A stretch of 64,000 nucleotides of DNA from Dromaius novaehollandiae (taxonomy: Eukaryota > Chordata > Aves > Casuariiformes > Dromaiidae), in contig NW_026991398.1 in NCBI RefSeq assembly GCF_036370855.1, positions 1,922,001-1,986,000 on the forward strand, written 5' to 3'. Positions 10,216-20,260 of the stretch are shown here, piece by piece. Made by a program: the position numbers and the translations under genes. Under the pieces are notes generated by a model. The model was not told where the DNA came from. It saw only the letters and a program-made list of their open reading frames with translations, and ran no database searches. Position 1 is the stretch's first letter, and each line of letters starts with the position of its first letter.

Positions 10216-12480
10216 GTAAGTCTCTGTCTGCAGGGCAATGCTACTGAGGTTTCTCAAAATGTCTTAAAATGCATCCAGTCAAACTATTAGATTTTTAAGG
10301 ATTGCTCTTCTGGCTTCTCCTTTGCAGAGGAGGGGGAGATGCTTCAGAGCAGGGATTGCTTGCCACATCGTCACAGGGACAGGGCATCCTGCTCCCTTCT
10401 CCAGGGATGCTGCAGGCAGGGGTGTGAAGCCTGGTGTGCTCACAGGTCTGCCCAGGGCTGTAATTCAGAGCAGTGTCCCTGCACCCCAGGGTGCTGTGTG
10501 CCTGGAGCAGTGACTGCTGCCTGCCAGGTTCAGCACTCAGCTTGCCCATGGAGCTCCCCACGGCACTGGGGAGAAACTGTGGGTGGGAGGAGAGGCCCCT
10601 GGCAGGGAAGGTCCTGTCAGGTGGGTGCTGTGGGGAGAAGCTGTGGGTGGGAAGAGAAAGCCCCAGCAGGGCAGGTTCATTCTCCTGCTGAGAGGGTGCT
10701 GTGTGGGTCAGGGCTGCTCTCAGCTCCAGCTCACTCTCAGGACATTCCTGGAGGAGACTTTCCAAAAGGAAGGTCAAGGCAGGAGAACCACGAAAGGGAA
10801 GGAGCTCTCATGAGTGTGTTTTCAGTTTTTTTCTCTTTGGGTGGGGTGAAATAGCTATGTGTCTGTCAGGTTTAGGCAGGGGACAAAGGCTCCAAAACAG
10901 GGACACTGAGAGAGGAGCAGCTCTGGGAGGCACTCAGCAAATGCCTTCCTCCATCCCTCAGCCTGCAGACAGAGCCAGCATCACCTTTCCAGCCTCAGCA
11001 AGGTTTGTCTCCCCTGCTCTGTAGCACCTGCAAACACAGAGGTGCCCTGGGCAGTGTCCTGCCCCCGGGAGGTTTCTGCAGGGCAGAGCTGAGCACCCAG
11101 CAGGTGGGATGGGGTCTGTGAGCACTGACAGGGGAGAGATGTGGGGACAGAGAAACAGCTGCCCGCAGGGACGGCTCCAGGCAGCAGAGTCATGCTCAAA
11201 GTGTGAGAGGAAACTCTCAGCTCCAGCACCTCCTCTCCTCTGCCAGCCAGCACAGCCCTCTGCTCTCAGGGCTGTGGGGTCCAGGGCAGGAGTCGTTTCC
11301 TCGGCAGCTGGACATGCAGGAGAGGAGACACTCCTGAGTGCCCCTCTGTGCCTGCCTGTCCCTGCCTCCCTGGGCACAAATGTCATGGTATTGCTCCATG
11401 TTTCCCAGCTGCCCATGCTGCCCTTGTCCTTCCCCTTGGACTCTCTGGGCAGGGGGGTTTCTGATGCAGCTCAGACAACACTGACCCGGCAGGTCCTACC
11501 ATGCAGACGTGTCCTTGACAGTGAGGTGCCCAAGTGCCCCTCTAGCCTGTGGGGCTCTGGGCAATGCAGTGTGGGGGGCTGGGAATGTGTGCACTCTCTC
11601 TCGTCAGGAGACCCCATCCTTAGGACATTCTGCCTTTTCCCTGGGGTGTCTGGCTGGGCTGCAGTTACCCTCCAGAAGGGCCCAGCTCTCCCATTGCAGC
11701 TGGGTGTTATCTAGGTGCCCCAGGGAGAAGCCACCTTGATATTGAGGTGACAGACATGCTGCTGGATGGCTGGATGGGGGCAGCTGGAAGGAGCCTGATG
11801 TGTTGCTGGCTATAAGGGGAGGGCTGAGACCTGCCTCACACACTCTCAGAAAGTGCTTATGGGCACTTTGGAAGTGGATTCCTCTGCTCTCCATGGTGTC
11901 ATTTCTTTTTTGTGTAATACGGGTGCAACTGTCCTCCACCTCCGAGGTGGGAGCACAGGGCAGCTGGGAGCAAAGCAGATGGACAGGCCAGCTCTCCTGC
12001 CTCTGCACTAAAGCCAGAGTGAATCCTTTTGGCTCTCTGAAATCACAGCTGGTCCCTCTGAGAGCAGCAACAATGCTGAGGATTTCTACCCCCAGAAATC
12101 CTCCTCTGGTGTGACAGGGTCAGCTGAAGGAAAACCAAAAAAACCCTTAAAACTATTCCTGAACTGACCTTTTTTGGAACTGGGAGTGAAGATGCTGAAA
12201 ATCCATTCAACATTATGAGTGGATTAGATCTGACTGGAATTGGGAATATAAATTTTAGTCCCCCTCTTCCTATGTAGGCAGTGCTGTAGCAGGTCTGACT
12301 CCTCTGGAGCCCAAGGGCAGAGGCTGCTGCTCATCATGGCAAACTCGGCCAGCACAAACCAGAGCCCAAGCGATGGAGCTCAATGACAGTGCTGCTGAGA
12401 TGGGGAGAGGTAATGAGAGTGTGTTTGGGCAGAGGGGTTATAAGAAACAGAAGATTTTGCTCAGAGATGTCTGTCCTAAC

Positions 12481-12508
12481 TTGTCAATGTCTTTTCCTCT
12501 TTGGACAG
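12481..12508 (+). promoter_or_regulatory. 3' splice acceptor before OR-1 CDS
   Basis: A pyrimidine-rich tract ('CTTTTCCTCTTTGGACAG') ends in AG at 12507-12508, 24 nt before the start codon. The preceding 'CTAACTTGTCAATGTC' includes a plausible branch point (CTAAC) and is retained in front of all four full-length ORs. This supports splicing from an upstream leader exon. Confidence 0.6.
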
Positions 12509-12532
12509 TCCCCCATGCCTGCAGGGGGAAGA

Positions 12533-13468
12533 ATGCTCAACTGCAGCTCACTGAGTGATTTCATCCTCCTGGCATTAGCGGACAATAGGGAGCTGCAGCT
12601 CTTGCACTTCTTGCTCTTCCTGGGCATCTACCTGGCTGCCCTGCTTGGCAACAGCTTCATCATCACAGCTGTAGCCTGCAATCACCGCCTCCACACCCCC
12701 ATGTACTTCTTCCTCCTCAACCTCTCTGTCCTCGACATCAGCTCCATCTCTGTCACTGTCCCCAAATCCATGGCCAATTCCCTGTGGAACACCAGGGCCA
12801 TTTCCTACTCAGGATGTGCTGCCCAGGTCTTTCTGATTCTCTTCTTGTTCATAGCAGAATATTGTCTCCTCACAGTCATGGCCTATGACCGCTATGTTGC
12901 CATCTGCAGACCTCTGCACTATGGGACCCTCGTGGGCAGCAGAACCTGTGTCAAAATGGCAGCAGCTGCCTGGGCCAGTGGGTTTCTCAATGCTCTCCTG
13001 CACACTGCTAACACATTTTCGATACCACTCTGCCAAGGCAATGCAGTAGAGCAATTCTTCTGTGAAATTCCTCAGCTTCTCAAGCTCTCCTGCTCAGATG
13101 CCTACCTCAGGGAACTTGGGGTTCTTATGATTAGCGGCTGTTTAATCTTTGGGTGTTTTGTTTTCATTGTGGTATCTTATGTGCAGATCTTCACTGCTGT
13201 GCTGAGGATCCCCTCTGAGCAGGGCCGGCACAAAGCCTTTTCCATGTGCCTCCCTCAACTGGCCGTGGTCTCCGTGTTTGTCAGCACTGCAATGATTGCC
13301 TACCTGAAGCCCCCCTCCATCTCCTCCCCAGCTCTCAATCTGGTGGTGGCTGTTCTGTATGCAGTGATGCCTCCAGCATTGAACCCCCTCATCTACAGCA
13401 TGAGGAACAAGGAGCTCAAGGATGCCCTGGGGAAGATGATTCAGCTGGTACAATGTCAGCACCAATAA
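12533..13468 (+). CDS. Olfactory receptor, family 14-like (OR-1)
   Basis: This encodes a 311-aa seven-transmembrane odorant receptor of the rhodopsin-like GPCR class, expected in olfactory sensory neuron cilia coupled to G-olf. Visible hallmarks are an N-terminal glycosylation sequon (NCS, residue 3), GN in TM1 (39-40), LHTPMYFFL (53-61), MAYDRYVAIC at the TM3/loop 2 junction (116-125), KAFSMC before TM6 (234-239) and PALNPLIYSMRN in TM7 (about 281-292). C95 and C177 can form the usual TM3-EC2 disulfide. I chose ATG 12533 because the paralogues begin at this position and the acceptor lies 24 nt upstream; in-frame ATGs at 12383 and 12515 would add a non-conserved leader. It matches the avian gamma-c/OR14 group by sequence style. 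No disruption is seen. Ligand unknown. Confidence 0.94.
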   Translation: MLNCSSLSDFILLALADNRELQLLHFLLFLGIYLAALLGNSFIITAVACNHRLHTPMYFFLLNLSVLDISSISVTVPKSMANSLWNTRAISYSGCAAQVFLILFLFIAEYCLLTVMAYDRYVAICRPLHYGTLVGSRTCVKMAAAAWASGFLNALLHTANTFSIPLCQGNAVEQFFCEIPQLLKLSCSDAYLRELGVLMISGCLIFGCFVFIVVSYVQIFTAVLRIPSEQGRHKAFSMCLPQLAVVSVFVSTAMIAYLKPPSISSPALNLVVAVLYAVMPPALNPLIYSMRNKELKDALGKMIQLVQCQHQ

Positions 13469-15604
13469 CCATCCCATGTGCATTCACTCGTCATTCCCAG
13501 GGTATCTGGCATCAAGGATACATGCTGTTCATTCATTTCTTTCTTACTTTTCTCATTCATGCCACTTATCCTCAGGCATTTCTCATTTGAACCTGACCCA
13601 GAGACTGTGTTGAAGCAGGAAGCCAGGCTTCCCCCTTCATCAGCAGAGATGGGGGAACCTCAGAGCCTGCTAGTCTGAGCTCCCTCAAATGCCCCCTCTG
13701 CAATGGGGAGAGTTTCCCTTTGCAGTGTCTCTTTCGGTGCTATACCAAGGGAGGTCAGCAGGACAGAGTCAGGCTCAGATGAGTACATGTGGGATGAGAC
13801 CATGGGTCGCATGTCCATTAGGAGAGCTCAGCTCCCCTGGCCGCAGTCAGGGTGTGATCTCACACCCCCCTCCTGCAAGGGTGGCAGCCAAGTGTCACCG
13901 TGGGCTGGTCCCCTCCCTCTCCTGCACTCCAACGAACACTGAGGAGTGGGAGTGGAGGGGAGGAGAGCCTGGATGCAGCTTGTGGGGACAGACCCTCTGC
14001 TCCTCAGCACCGTCCCCTCACCATCACAGCAGGCATGTCCTCGCTGCAGCCTTTGCATAGGGGTTGCAGCTTTGCTGGAGACTCGTCCACCAACAGCAGC
14101 AGGACTTTCTCTTTTCAGGGCTGCTCTCCTCACTTCCACCCTGTCCTGCTGTGCTTTTGTGTGTGTATACAGCCTAAGCGCTCTTGTAATGTGGTGAATC
14201 CTTGTGCATTTCTGTGACCTCGGGCAGGACCAAGCAATGGGCACCCTTATACCGGAATAACACCTCCATAATAAAAGGAGAGCGACGTCACTGAAGTCTG
14301 GCTTTTCTTCAGAAGATGGAGTCAAAAATATGCCCAAGGGATTACACCATGAAAAGACTTGTTCTTCTGCTTCTGAATTCCACAGGCTCCACGGGATGAG
14401 GTGCAGTCCCTGGGTGATCTGTTGGGACTGACGGCTGGATTCAAGGCTCATCGGTCAGTGACCAGTGGAGATGGGGAATGATGTCTGAATCACCTGCCCT
14501 TGGCTGTCCCACAGGTGACAGTGCTGATGACAGATACCCAACCTTCTGGAAGGGAATGTCCAGGAGATCCCCAGGAGAGCTCAGGGGATCTCCAGGGACA
14601 GCATGTCCCATGGGGTGGGCACTGAGTGGAGCCTCACAAAATGAGGGATAGTCCATGGTGCAGTTACCAGAAGGTAAAGCACTAAACCCAGGCATGCATG
14701 GGGAAACGAGGGCTCTGCAATCCCCAGAGAGGCAGTGGGGACCCAGGAGGTCCAGGGAAGGGGCCCTGGAGAGTGGTTCCTGCACCCTCAGTGAAACACC
14801 ACAGGCTGGAGCTAGTGCCCACCCAAACACATCTCCTGCCATTACAAGTGCCCTGGGGTCACTCCGAGCACCATCCATGAGCACAGAGCTGTGTCAGCAG
14901 TGTCAGTGGTGGTGATCCCTGCCCAGCTGGGTCTGCTTCCTGCCCCAGCCAGCATGGCCAGTGTGGAATAACCCCGTAGCCTCACAGCCCGCTCGCCCTG
15001 CAGAGCAGCACCACCAGTCTGGGGCCCTGCAGGGAGCACAGGGCAGGGGTGCAGGAACAGCCAGGCCAGCACGGACACAGTGACCTGGGGAAAGGCTCTC
15101 TGGGGAGCGGGGATGTCCCAGGAGAAAAGCAGGGCAGCATTCAGACATAGGAAATGAGAAGGAGAAACAGGTTTCTGTGGTCACCAGCTTGGGGCAGGCT
15201 GCTCTGTCCCTGGGGCAGCAGGAGCTGCCGGAGGGGCTGCAGGGCCAGGGCTCTGGTGCTGTGCTGGGCAGCGGGGTGGGCATGGAGGGGCTGCAGGCAG
15301 ACAGGGAGGGGGATCTGCTGGGCACAAGAGCAGGGGAGACAGAGAGTGAGACTGAGAGTGACCAGTATCATTGCAAGGCCTCCTCCCCTTTGCTGGGGAG
15401 CTGCTCCCCTTGTCCTTGGGCTTGGCCTGAGTTATGCTGTGGACATGCCTGTGCCTGGCCCTGCTTCTCTGGAGTGCTGACCTGACTCCCCATCTCTACC
15501 TCAGACCTGCCTCCACACTACAGTGAAGAAGGTCCGGGCAAGGGACTCTGGGATCCAAAGAGAAGAAGCTTGTAGGTCCAAAAGGGGACCCTATATCCAA
15601 AACA
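13032..15604 (+). repeat. Tandem duplication unit 1 (2573 bp)
   Basis: From codon 168 of OR-1 to about 2.1 kb beyond its stop, the sequence is repeated directly at 15605-18240. The offset between the two OR stop codons (13468 and 16041) and between the start of matching bases (13032 and 15605) is the same, 2573 bp, so there is no net indel in the receptor part. The non-coding half of this unit (13469-15604) contains no gene. Confidence 0.85.
14270..14275 (+). promoter_or_regulatory. Candidate poly(A) signal for OR-1
   Basis: AATAAA lies about 800 nt after the OR-1 stop. The inverted OR-4 copy has the equivalent signal (TTTATT on plus, 28096-28101) about 860 nt after its stop, so the signal is retained in both copies. 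Confidence 0.4.
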
Positions 15605-16041
15605 GCCAAGGCAATGCTGTGGACCAGTTCTTCTGTGAACTTCCCCAGATCCTCAAGCTCTCCTGCTCAGACTCCTACCTCAGGGAAGTTGGGGTCATTG
15701 TGGTTAGAATTTGTTTAGGCTTTGGGTGTTTTGTTTTCATTGTGGTATCTTATGTGCAGATCTTCACTGCTGTGCTGAGGATCCCCTCTGAGCAGGGCCG
15801 GCACAAAGCCTTTTCCATGTGCCTCCCGCACCTGGCCGTGGTCTCCCTGTTTCTCAGCACTGGCATCTTTGCCTCCCTGAAGCCCCCCTCCCTCTCCTCC
15901 CCAGCTCTGGATCTGGTGGTGGCTGTTCTGTACTCGGTGGTGCCTCCAGCAGTGAACCCCCTCATCTACAGCATGAGGAACAAGGAGCTCAAGGAGGCCC
16001 TGAGGAAACTGATCCAATGGGTCCAATGTCAGCACCAATAA
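15605..16041 (+). pseudogene. 5'-truncated olfactory receptor (OR-2)
   Basis: An open frame equivalent to residues 168-311 of the family begins at a duplication junction and includes EC2 (C177 present in FFCEL), TM5, KAFSMC, TM6, TM7 with PAVNPLIYSMRN, and the same C-terminus (QCQHQ) as OR-1. TM1-TM4 and the DRY region are missing. An in-frame ATG at 15523 would add 28 unrelated residues and give 172 aa, but a three-helix receptor piece is not expected to work. The retained part is open and has diverged from OR-1 (roughly 25 differences in 144 residues, counted by eye), closer in places to the OR-3/OR-5 type, which suggests later gene conversion or an older event. No promoter or leader exon lies upstream. 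Confidence 0.88.
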
Positions 16042-18240
16042 CCATCCCATGTTCATCACCTCATCATTTCCAGGGTATCTGTGGTCACAGCCATAGGTTG
16101 TTCATTTCTTTCTCTTTTCTATGTTATATTCATTTTAAAAGGAAAATACTTAGCTTCATCCTGCTTCTCCTCAAGAATCTCTCATCTTAATCCGACCCAG
16201 AGAACCTGTTGAAGCAGGAATCCAGGCTTCCCCCTTCATCAGCAGAGGTGGGGGAACCTCAGAGCCTCCTAGTCTGAGCTCCCTCCGATGCCCTCAGGGC
16301 AATGGGGAGAGTTTCCCTTTGCAGTGTCTCTTTCGGCACTGACACCCAGGGACCTCAAGGGGTCAGTCAGGCTTGTATAAGTATAGACGGGATGAGACCA
16401 TAGGTCCCGTGTCCTTTAGGAGAGCTCAGCTCCCCTGCCAGAGTCAGGGTGTGATCTCACACCCGTCTCCTGTGAGGGTGGCAGCTGGCTGTCACCATGG
16501 GCTGGTCCCTTCCCTCTCCAGTGCGCCAATGTTCACAGCAGAGCAGGAGGGGAGGGGAGGAGAGTCTGGATGCAGCCTGTGGGGACAGACCATTTTCCTC
16601 TCAGGACCGTCCCACCACTGCCACAGCAGGCATTTCCTTGCTGCAGCCTTTGCATGGGGGCTGCAGCTTTCTGGGAGACACATCCACCAACAGCAGCAGG
16701 ACTTTCTCTTTTCAGGGCTTTGCTCCTCATTTCCACACTGTCCTGCTGTGCTCTCATGTGTGTATATGGCCTCAGTGCTCTTGTAACCTGGTGCTTCCTT
16801 GTGCATTTCTGTGAGCTCAGGCATCACCAGGCCCTGGGCACCCTTATGCCAGATCTGGATTGAAAATATGAAATATAACATTTATATGTTATATGAAAAT
16901 ATGAAAATAACATTTCCATGTGACCTGCCTGAAGTCCAGATTTTCTTCAGAAGATGGAGTCAAAAATATGCTCAAGGCAATGCACCACCAAGGGATCCAG
17001 TCTTCTGCTTGTGAACTCCATGGGAGCCAGGGGATGAGCTCAGAGTCCCCAGTAATCTGTTAGGGACTGAGGGTTGGATTCAGGGCTCATCTCTCAGTGA
17101 CCAGTGCCAGTGGAGATGGTGAATGGTGTCTGAATTACCTTCCCAGGGCTGTCTCACAGGTGACAGTGCTGATGACAGATGCCCAACCTTCTGGAGGGGA
17201 ATCTCCAGGAGATCCTCAGGAGAGCTCAGGGGATCTCCAGGGTCAGCGTGTACCTGGGGGAGGGCAGTGAGTGGGGCCTCACAAAGTGAGGGATGGTCCA
17301 TGGTGCAGTTACCAGAAGGTAGAGCACTAAATCCAGGTATGCATGGGAAAACGAGGGCTCTGCAATCCCTGGAGAGGCAGTGGGGACCCAGGAGTCCCAG
17401 GGAAGAGGCACTGGAGAGTGATTCCTGCACCCTCAGTGAAACACCACAAGCTGGAGCTAGTGCCCACCCAAACACATCTCCTGCCATTACAAGTGCCCTG
17501 GGGTCACTCTGAGCACCATCCATGAGCACAGAGCTGTGTCAGCAGTGTCAGTGGTGGTGATCCCTGCCCAGCTGGGTCTGCTTCCTGCCCCAAACAGCAC
17601 AGCCAGTGTGGAATAACCCCGTAGCCTCACAGCCCACTCGCCCTGCAGAGCAGCACCACCAGCCAGGGGCCCTGCAGGGAGCACAGGGCAGGGGTGCAGG
17701 AACAGCCAGGCCAGCACGGACACAGTGACCTGGGGAAAGGCTCTCTGGGGAGCAGGGATGTCCCAGGAGAAAAGCAGGGCAGCATTCAGAGATAGGAAAT
17801 GAGAAGGAGAAACAGGTTTCCCTGTGCACCAGCTCGGGACAGGCAGCTCTGTCCCTGGGGCAGCAGGAGCTGCTGGAGGGGCTGCAGGGCCAGGGCTCTG
17901 GTGCTGTGCTGGGCAGCGGGGTGGGCATGGAGGGGCTGCAGGCAGAGAGGGAGGGGGATCTGCTGGGCACAAGAGCAGGGGAGACAAAGAGTGACTGGAC
18001 TCATTGCGGGGCCTCATCCCCTTGCCAGGGAGCTGCTCCCCTTGTCCTTGGGCTGTGCCTGAACTACACTGTGGACATGTCTGTGCCCGGCCCTGCACCT
18101 CTTGGGTCCTGACCTGACCCTGTGCCCATCCTGCTGACCCAACTCCCCATCTCTGCCTCAGACCTGTGTCCGACTATGGTCAGGAAAGCTTTGGCAAGGG
18201 AAGCTGGGACCCAAGCAGATCCCAGACAAGGTTGTAAGTA
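16042..18240. other. Non-coding sequence downstream of OR-2
   Basis: No gene seen. It parallels 13469-15604 and the inverted 26.8-28.96 kb. Open frames of 100-200 codons on the minus strand near 17487-18098 have GC-rich, Pro/Ser/Ala-rich low-information composition and are out of step between copies. Confidence 0.6.
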
Positions 18241-18529
18241 CAAACGTTCGTCGTGCAGGCACAGCAGCAGCTCTTGCCTGACAGCCAGTTAAAGGAGCAA
18301 GGAGTGCTTTGGATTTGGACCCCGTACCCGGGTGACGCTGCACATGGAGTCTTAACTAGATGAAAAAGTGAGAGCAGCCACTTGGGGTGTGCTTTTTAAT
18401 GTGTAGTTATGAAAGCAGCTGTTTCTGTATCACAGCTTGAGTGTTTAAGCACCACTTGTGAATGGGTTCCTGCTACAGAGCACTGGAGTGCTGGGAGCAG
18501 CAAGAGCTGGGCTGCTGCGTGTGGGAAGG

Positions 18530-18770
18530 GGAGCTGGGAGCCGAGGGTGCCGGCAAGGCAGGCAGGGCAGTGACCCACCAACGAGAGGTGCCGTCCCGCA
18601 GTGCCTGGACAAGAGGAGCGGAGCAGGTTTGGGGATGGTAACCGGGGTCAGGTGCAGTTCAGAGATCACAGACAAGGCCATAGGGCTCTAAGCAGCCCTG
18701 CTGTGCGTGGGAGGTTGGACTGGAGACCTCTGGGGGTCTGATCCCACCAAAACTCCTCTGCAGCTCCATG
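18530..18770 (+). mobile_element. CR1 LINE 3' tail fragment
   Basis: 'GGGAGGTTGGACTGGAGACC' (18710-18729) is the characteristic near-terminal CR1 sequence in plus orientation. The same fragment is inverted at 26255-26480, so it was present before the palindrome formed. Confidence 0.65.
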
Positions 18771-18889
18771 AATGGAAAGACCCTGGGCACAGAGACAGGC
18801 TCTGCCTTTCCCTTGAGCTGCACTGCTGGCAGGCGAGGGGTAGTGTTAAAGATGGCCTCTGACCCTAGGTTTCCCAAAGCAGAGTCTCA

Positions 18890-19452
18890 GACGTGGAGTA
18901 TCACAGACTCATTTACTCTAAGTGGTACAGCAGCAAATGACAGCTCGAGCTGGGTGCCTCTGGAAAGGGACCCAAACAGAGAAACTCCTGGGCAATTATA
19001 ATTTTCCAGTCTAAGTTCTCCACTCCTCACACAGTAGTTCAGACCAAGAGTAATATTGAGGTCTGGGGTCTGACCATTCCCTATTGGGTCCTATCATTGT
19101 CTCTCCAGGTCCAGAGGAGATAATTCCCGACCACAATAATTAACACTGCCCCAGCAGTGAGAGCAGGCTTTGTTTCTCAAGCTCCTGAAGCCCTGCACAG
19201 GCCTTATTTCAAAGTCTTGACATTCTCCCTTTTGGAGTGTGAGACACAGGAATGCAGACTGCTTGTAACTCCCTTCTCTTTCCAGCTGGAACCAGCTCTG
19301 GGGCCTCTTTTACTGAACTAGGTGAAAGTTCCTCATGTTCTCTGAGTGCAGCCTAAGGCTGCAGCAAATTTAGCTCCTCATGCTAAGCCAGTTTTATAGA
19401 AGTTGTGCTAAGTGGCTGCCTCTAGACAGCCCCAGTTCAATATTCTTTAACA
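18890..19452 (-). mobile_element. Solo LTR of an endogenous retrovirus (degraded)
   Basis: The right part (about 19130-19450) clearly matches the complete LTR at 49896-50624, for example 'AATTAACACTGCCCCAGC' and 'GGAATGCAGACTGCTTGTAAC'. The right end is ...TTTAACA. A six-base direct repeat, GTCTCA, flanks the element (18884-18889 and 19453-19458) and could be the target-site duplication. The left end does not show a clean TG. No internal retroviral genes are seen beside it. It looks old and solo; the exact left end and superfamily are uncertain. Confidence 0.6.
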
Positions 19453-19920
19453 GTCTCATAGTCGCTCCACCAGAGCAAACAGACACTGGCACATGCCTGG
19501 ACCACCTCTGTCTCTTCAACTGTCACCAGGTGTTTGTGTGAGAGCAACTGACTCCTACCCTCCATCTCCAGTGATCATAATGGGAGCTTAGACAAGGAGC
19601 TCCCAGGCAGACACCGCTGTTGTGCTCACTTCAGTTTTGGGAAGGGGAATCCCACCTCCTGTGTGTTTGTGGAGTTCATGGGAGTTTGCTGAATCCCACT
19701 GCATCCCAGGGGCCTCCAAATGGGCATGAGATGCCCAGACTGACTCATCTGAATCAACACCTGAACCATGGGAAAATGAGCTCCCTTCCTGTCCCCTTCT
19801 CGGTGTCCTGCCTAGTTAAGAGATGGGAATATGGATTTCCAGGGTGGGAACTTTCCATCTCTCATAGAGAACCATCCTCTGATGAAACAAGTGACAGTGC
19901 TGTAGCTGATCTCTCTGTAT

Positions 19921-19990
19921 TGTTTAGGGAGGGACCAAAGGTGATTATTTTGCTTTACATCAGTGAACATTTCCCAGGAGGAGGGAGCAC
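19921..19990 (+). promoter_or_regulatory. Promoter-like conserved block upstream of OR-3
   Basis: Contains 'TTTAGGGAGGGACC', 'GTGATTATTTTGC' and 'CATTTCCCAGGAGG' in the same order and spacing as upstream of the other full OR units. The EBF-like reading of the last element is inference. Confidence 0.4.
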
Positions 19991-20044
19991 AAGGGACAGA
20001 AAAAATCATGGCTTCAGTTGGACCCTGCTCCTGAGTGGGGCCAG

Positions 20045-20260
20045 GCTCCTGGGACGGAGGGAGCTCATGGCAACCTGGCAGCACTGCCCAGACACAGCTG
20101 TGTGCAGGAGCAGCTCCTCTGCCAAGAGCAGCAGGGCTGCGGGCACTGCCTGCTGCTGCTGACATGAGCTGAGAGAAGGCAGAGAGAAGTGGAAGGCAGT
20201 GTGGAGTGGGAGAGCGGCTGCCAGTGCATTGTGGGAGAAATCTTCACAGCCCTTGACACG
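20045..20260 (+). other. Candidate non-coding 5' exon of OR-3, with uORF
   Basis: Ends in 'ACACG|GTAAGT' at 20260/20261; the predicted intron is 20261-22437 (2177 bp). The first roughly 120 bases after 20050 look virtually identical to the OR-1 and OR-4 leaders, more so than the flanks. It contains the 31-codon uORF at 20067-20162. Confidence 0.45.

Larger units (their letters stand above)
15605..18240 (+). repeat. Tandem duplication unit 2
   Basis: Direct copy of 13032-15604. It starts inside the OR reading frame at the shared bases GCCAAGGCAATGC and carries the 3' part of the receptor (OR-2) followed by about 2.1 kb of OR downstream sequence. The end is set where similarity to 15490-15600 fades. 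Confidence 0.8.
1..18790 (+). repeat. Left arm of large inverted duplication (duplicon copy A)
   Basis: Most of this interval reappears as its reverse complement at about 26240-40113. Anchor matches seen by eye: base 1 onward against 40113 backwards; the 2.6-4.2 kb block against 36-37.5 kb; the leader exon at 10.0-10.2 kb against 32.13-32.35 kb; OR-1 against OR-4; 18.2-18.77 kb against 26.26-26.75 kb. The arm runs off the left edge, so its true outer end is not visible. The arms differ by many substitutions and by several indels of hundreds of bases to about 2 kb, so the duplication is not very recent. The inner end at 18.79 kb is approximate. Confidence 0.8.

Noticed and set aside
12383-12532. 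Longer N-terminus for OR-1 from upstream in-frame ATGs
   Set aside because: The extra codons cross the conserved intron/acceptor and have no counterpart in the paralogues. The same applies to 22410-22460 (OR-3) and 29899-30006 (OR-4).
15523-15604. Functional short receptor starting at ATG 15523
   Set aside because: The first 28 codons are unrelated downstream DNA and the product would have only three helices.
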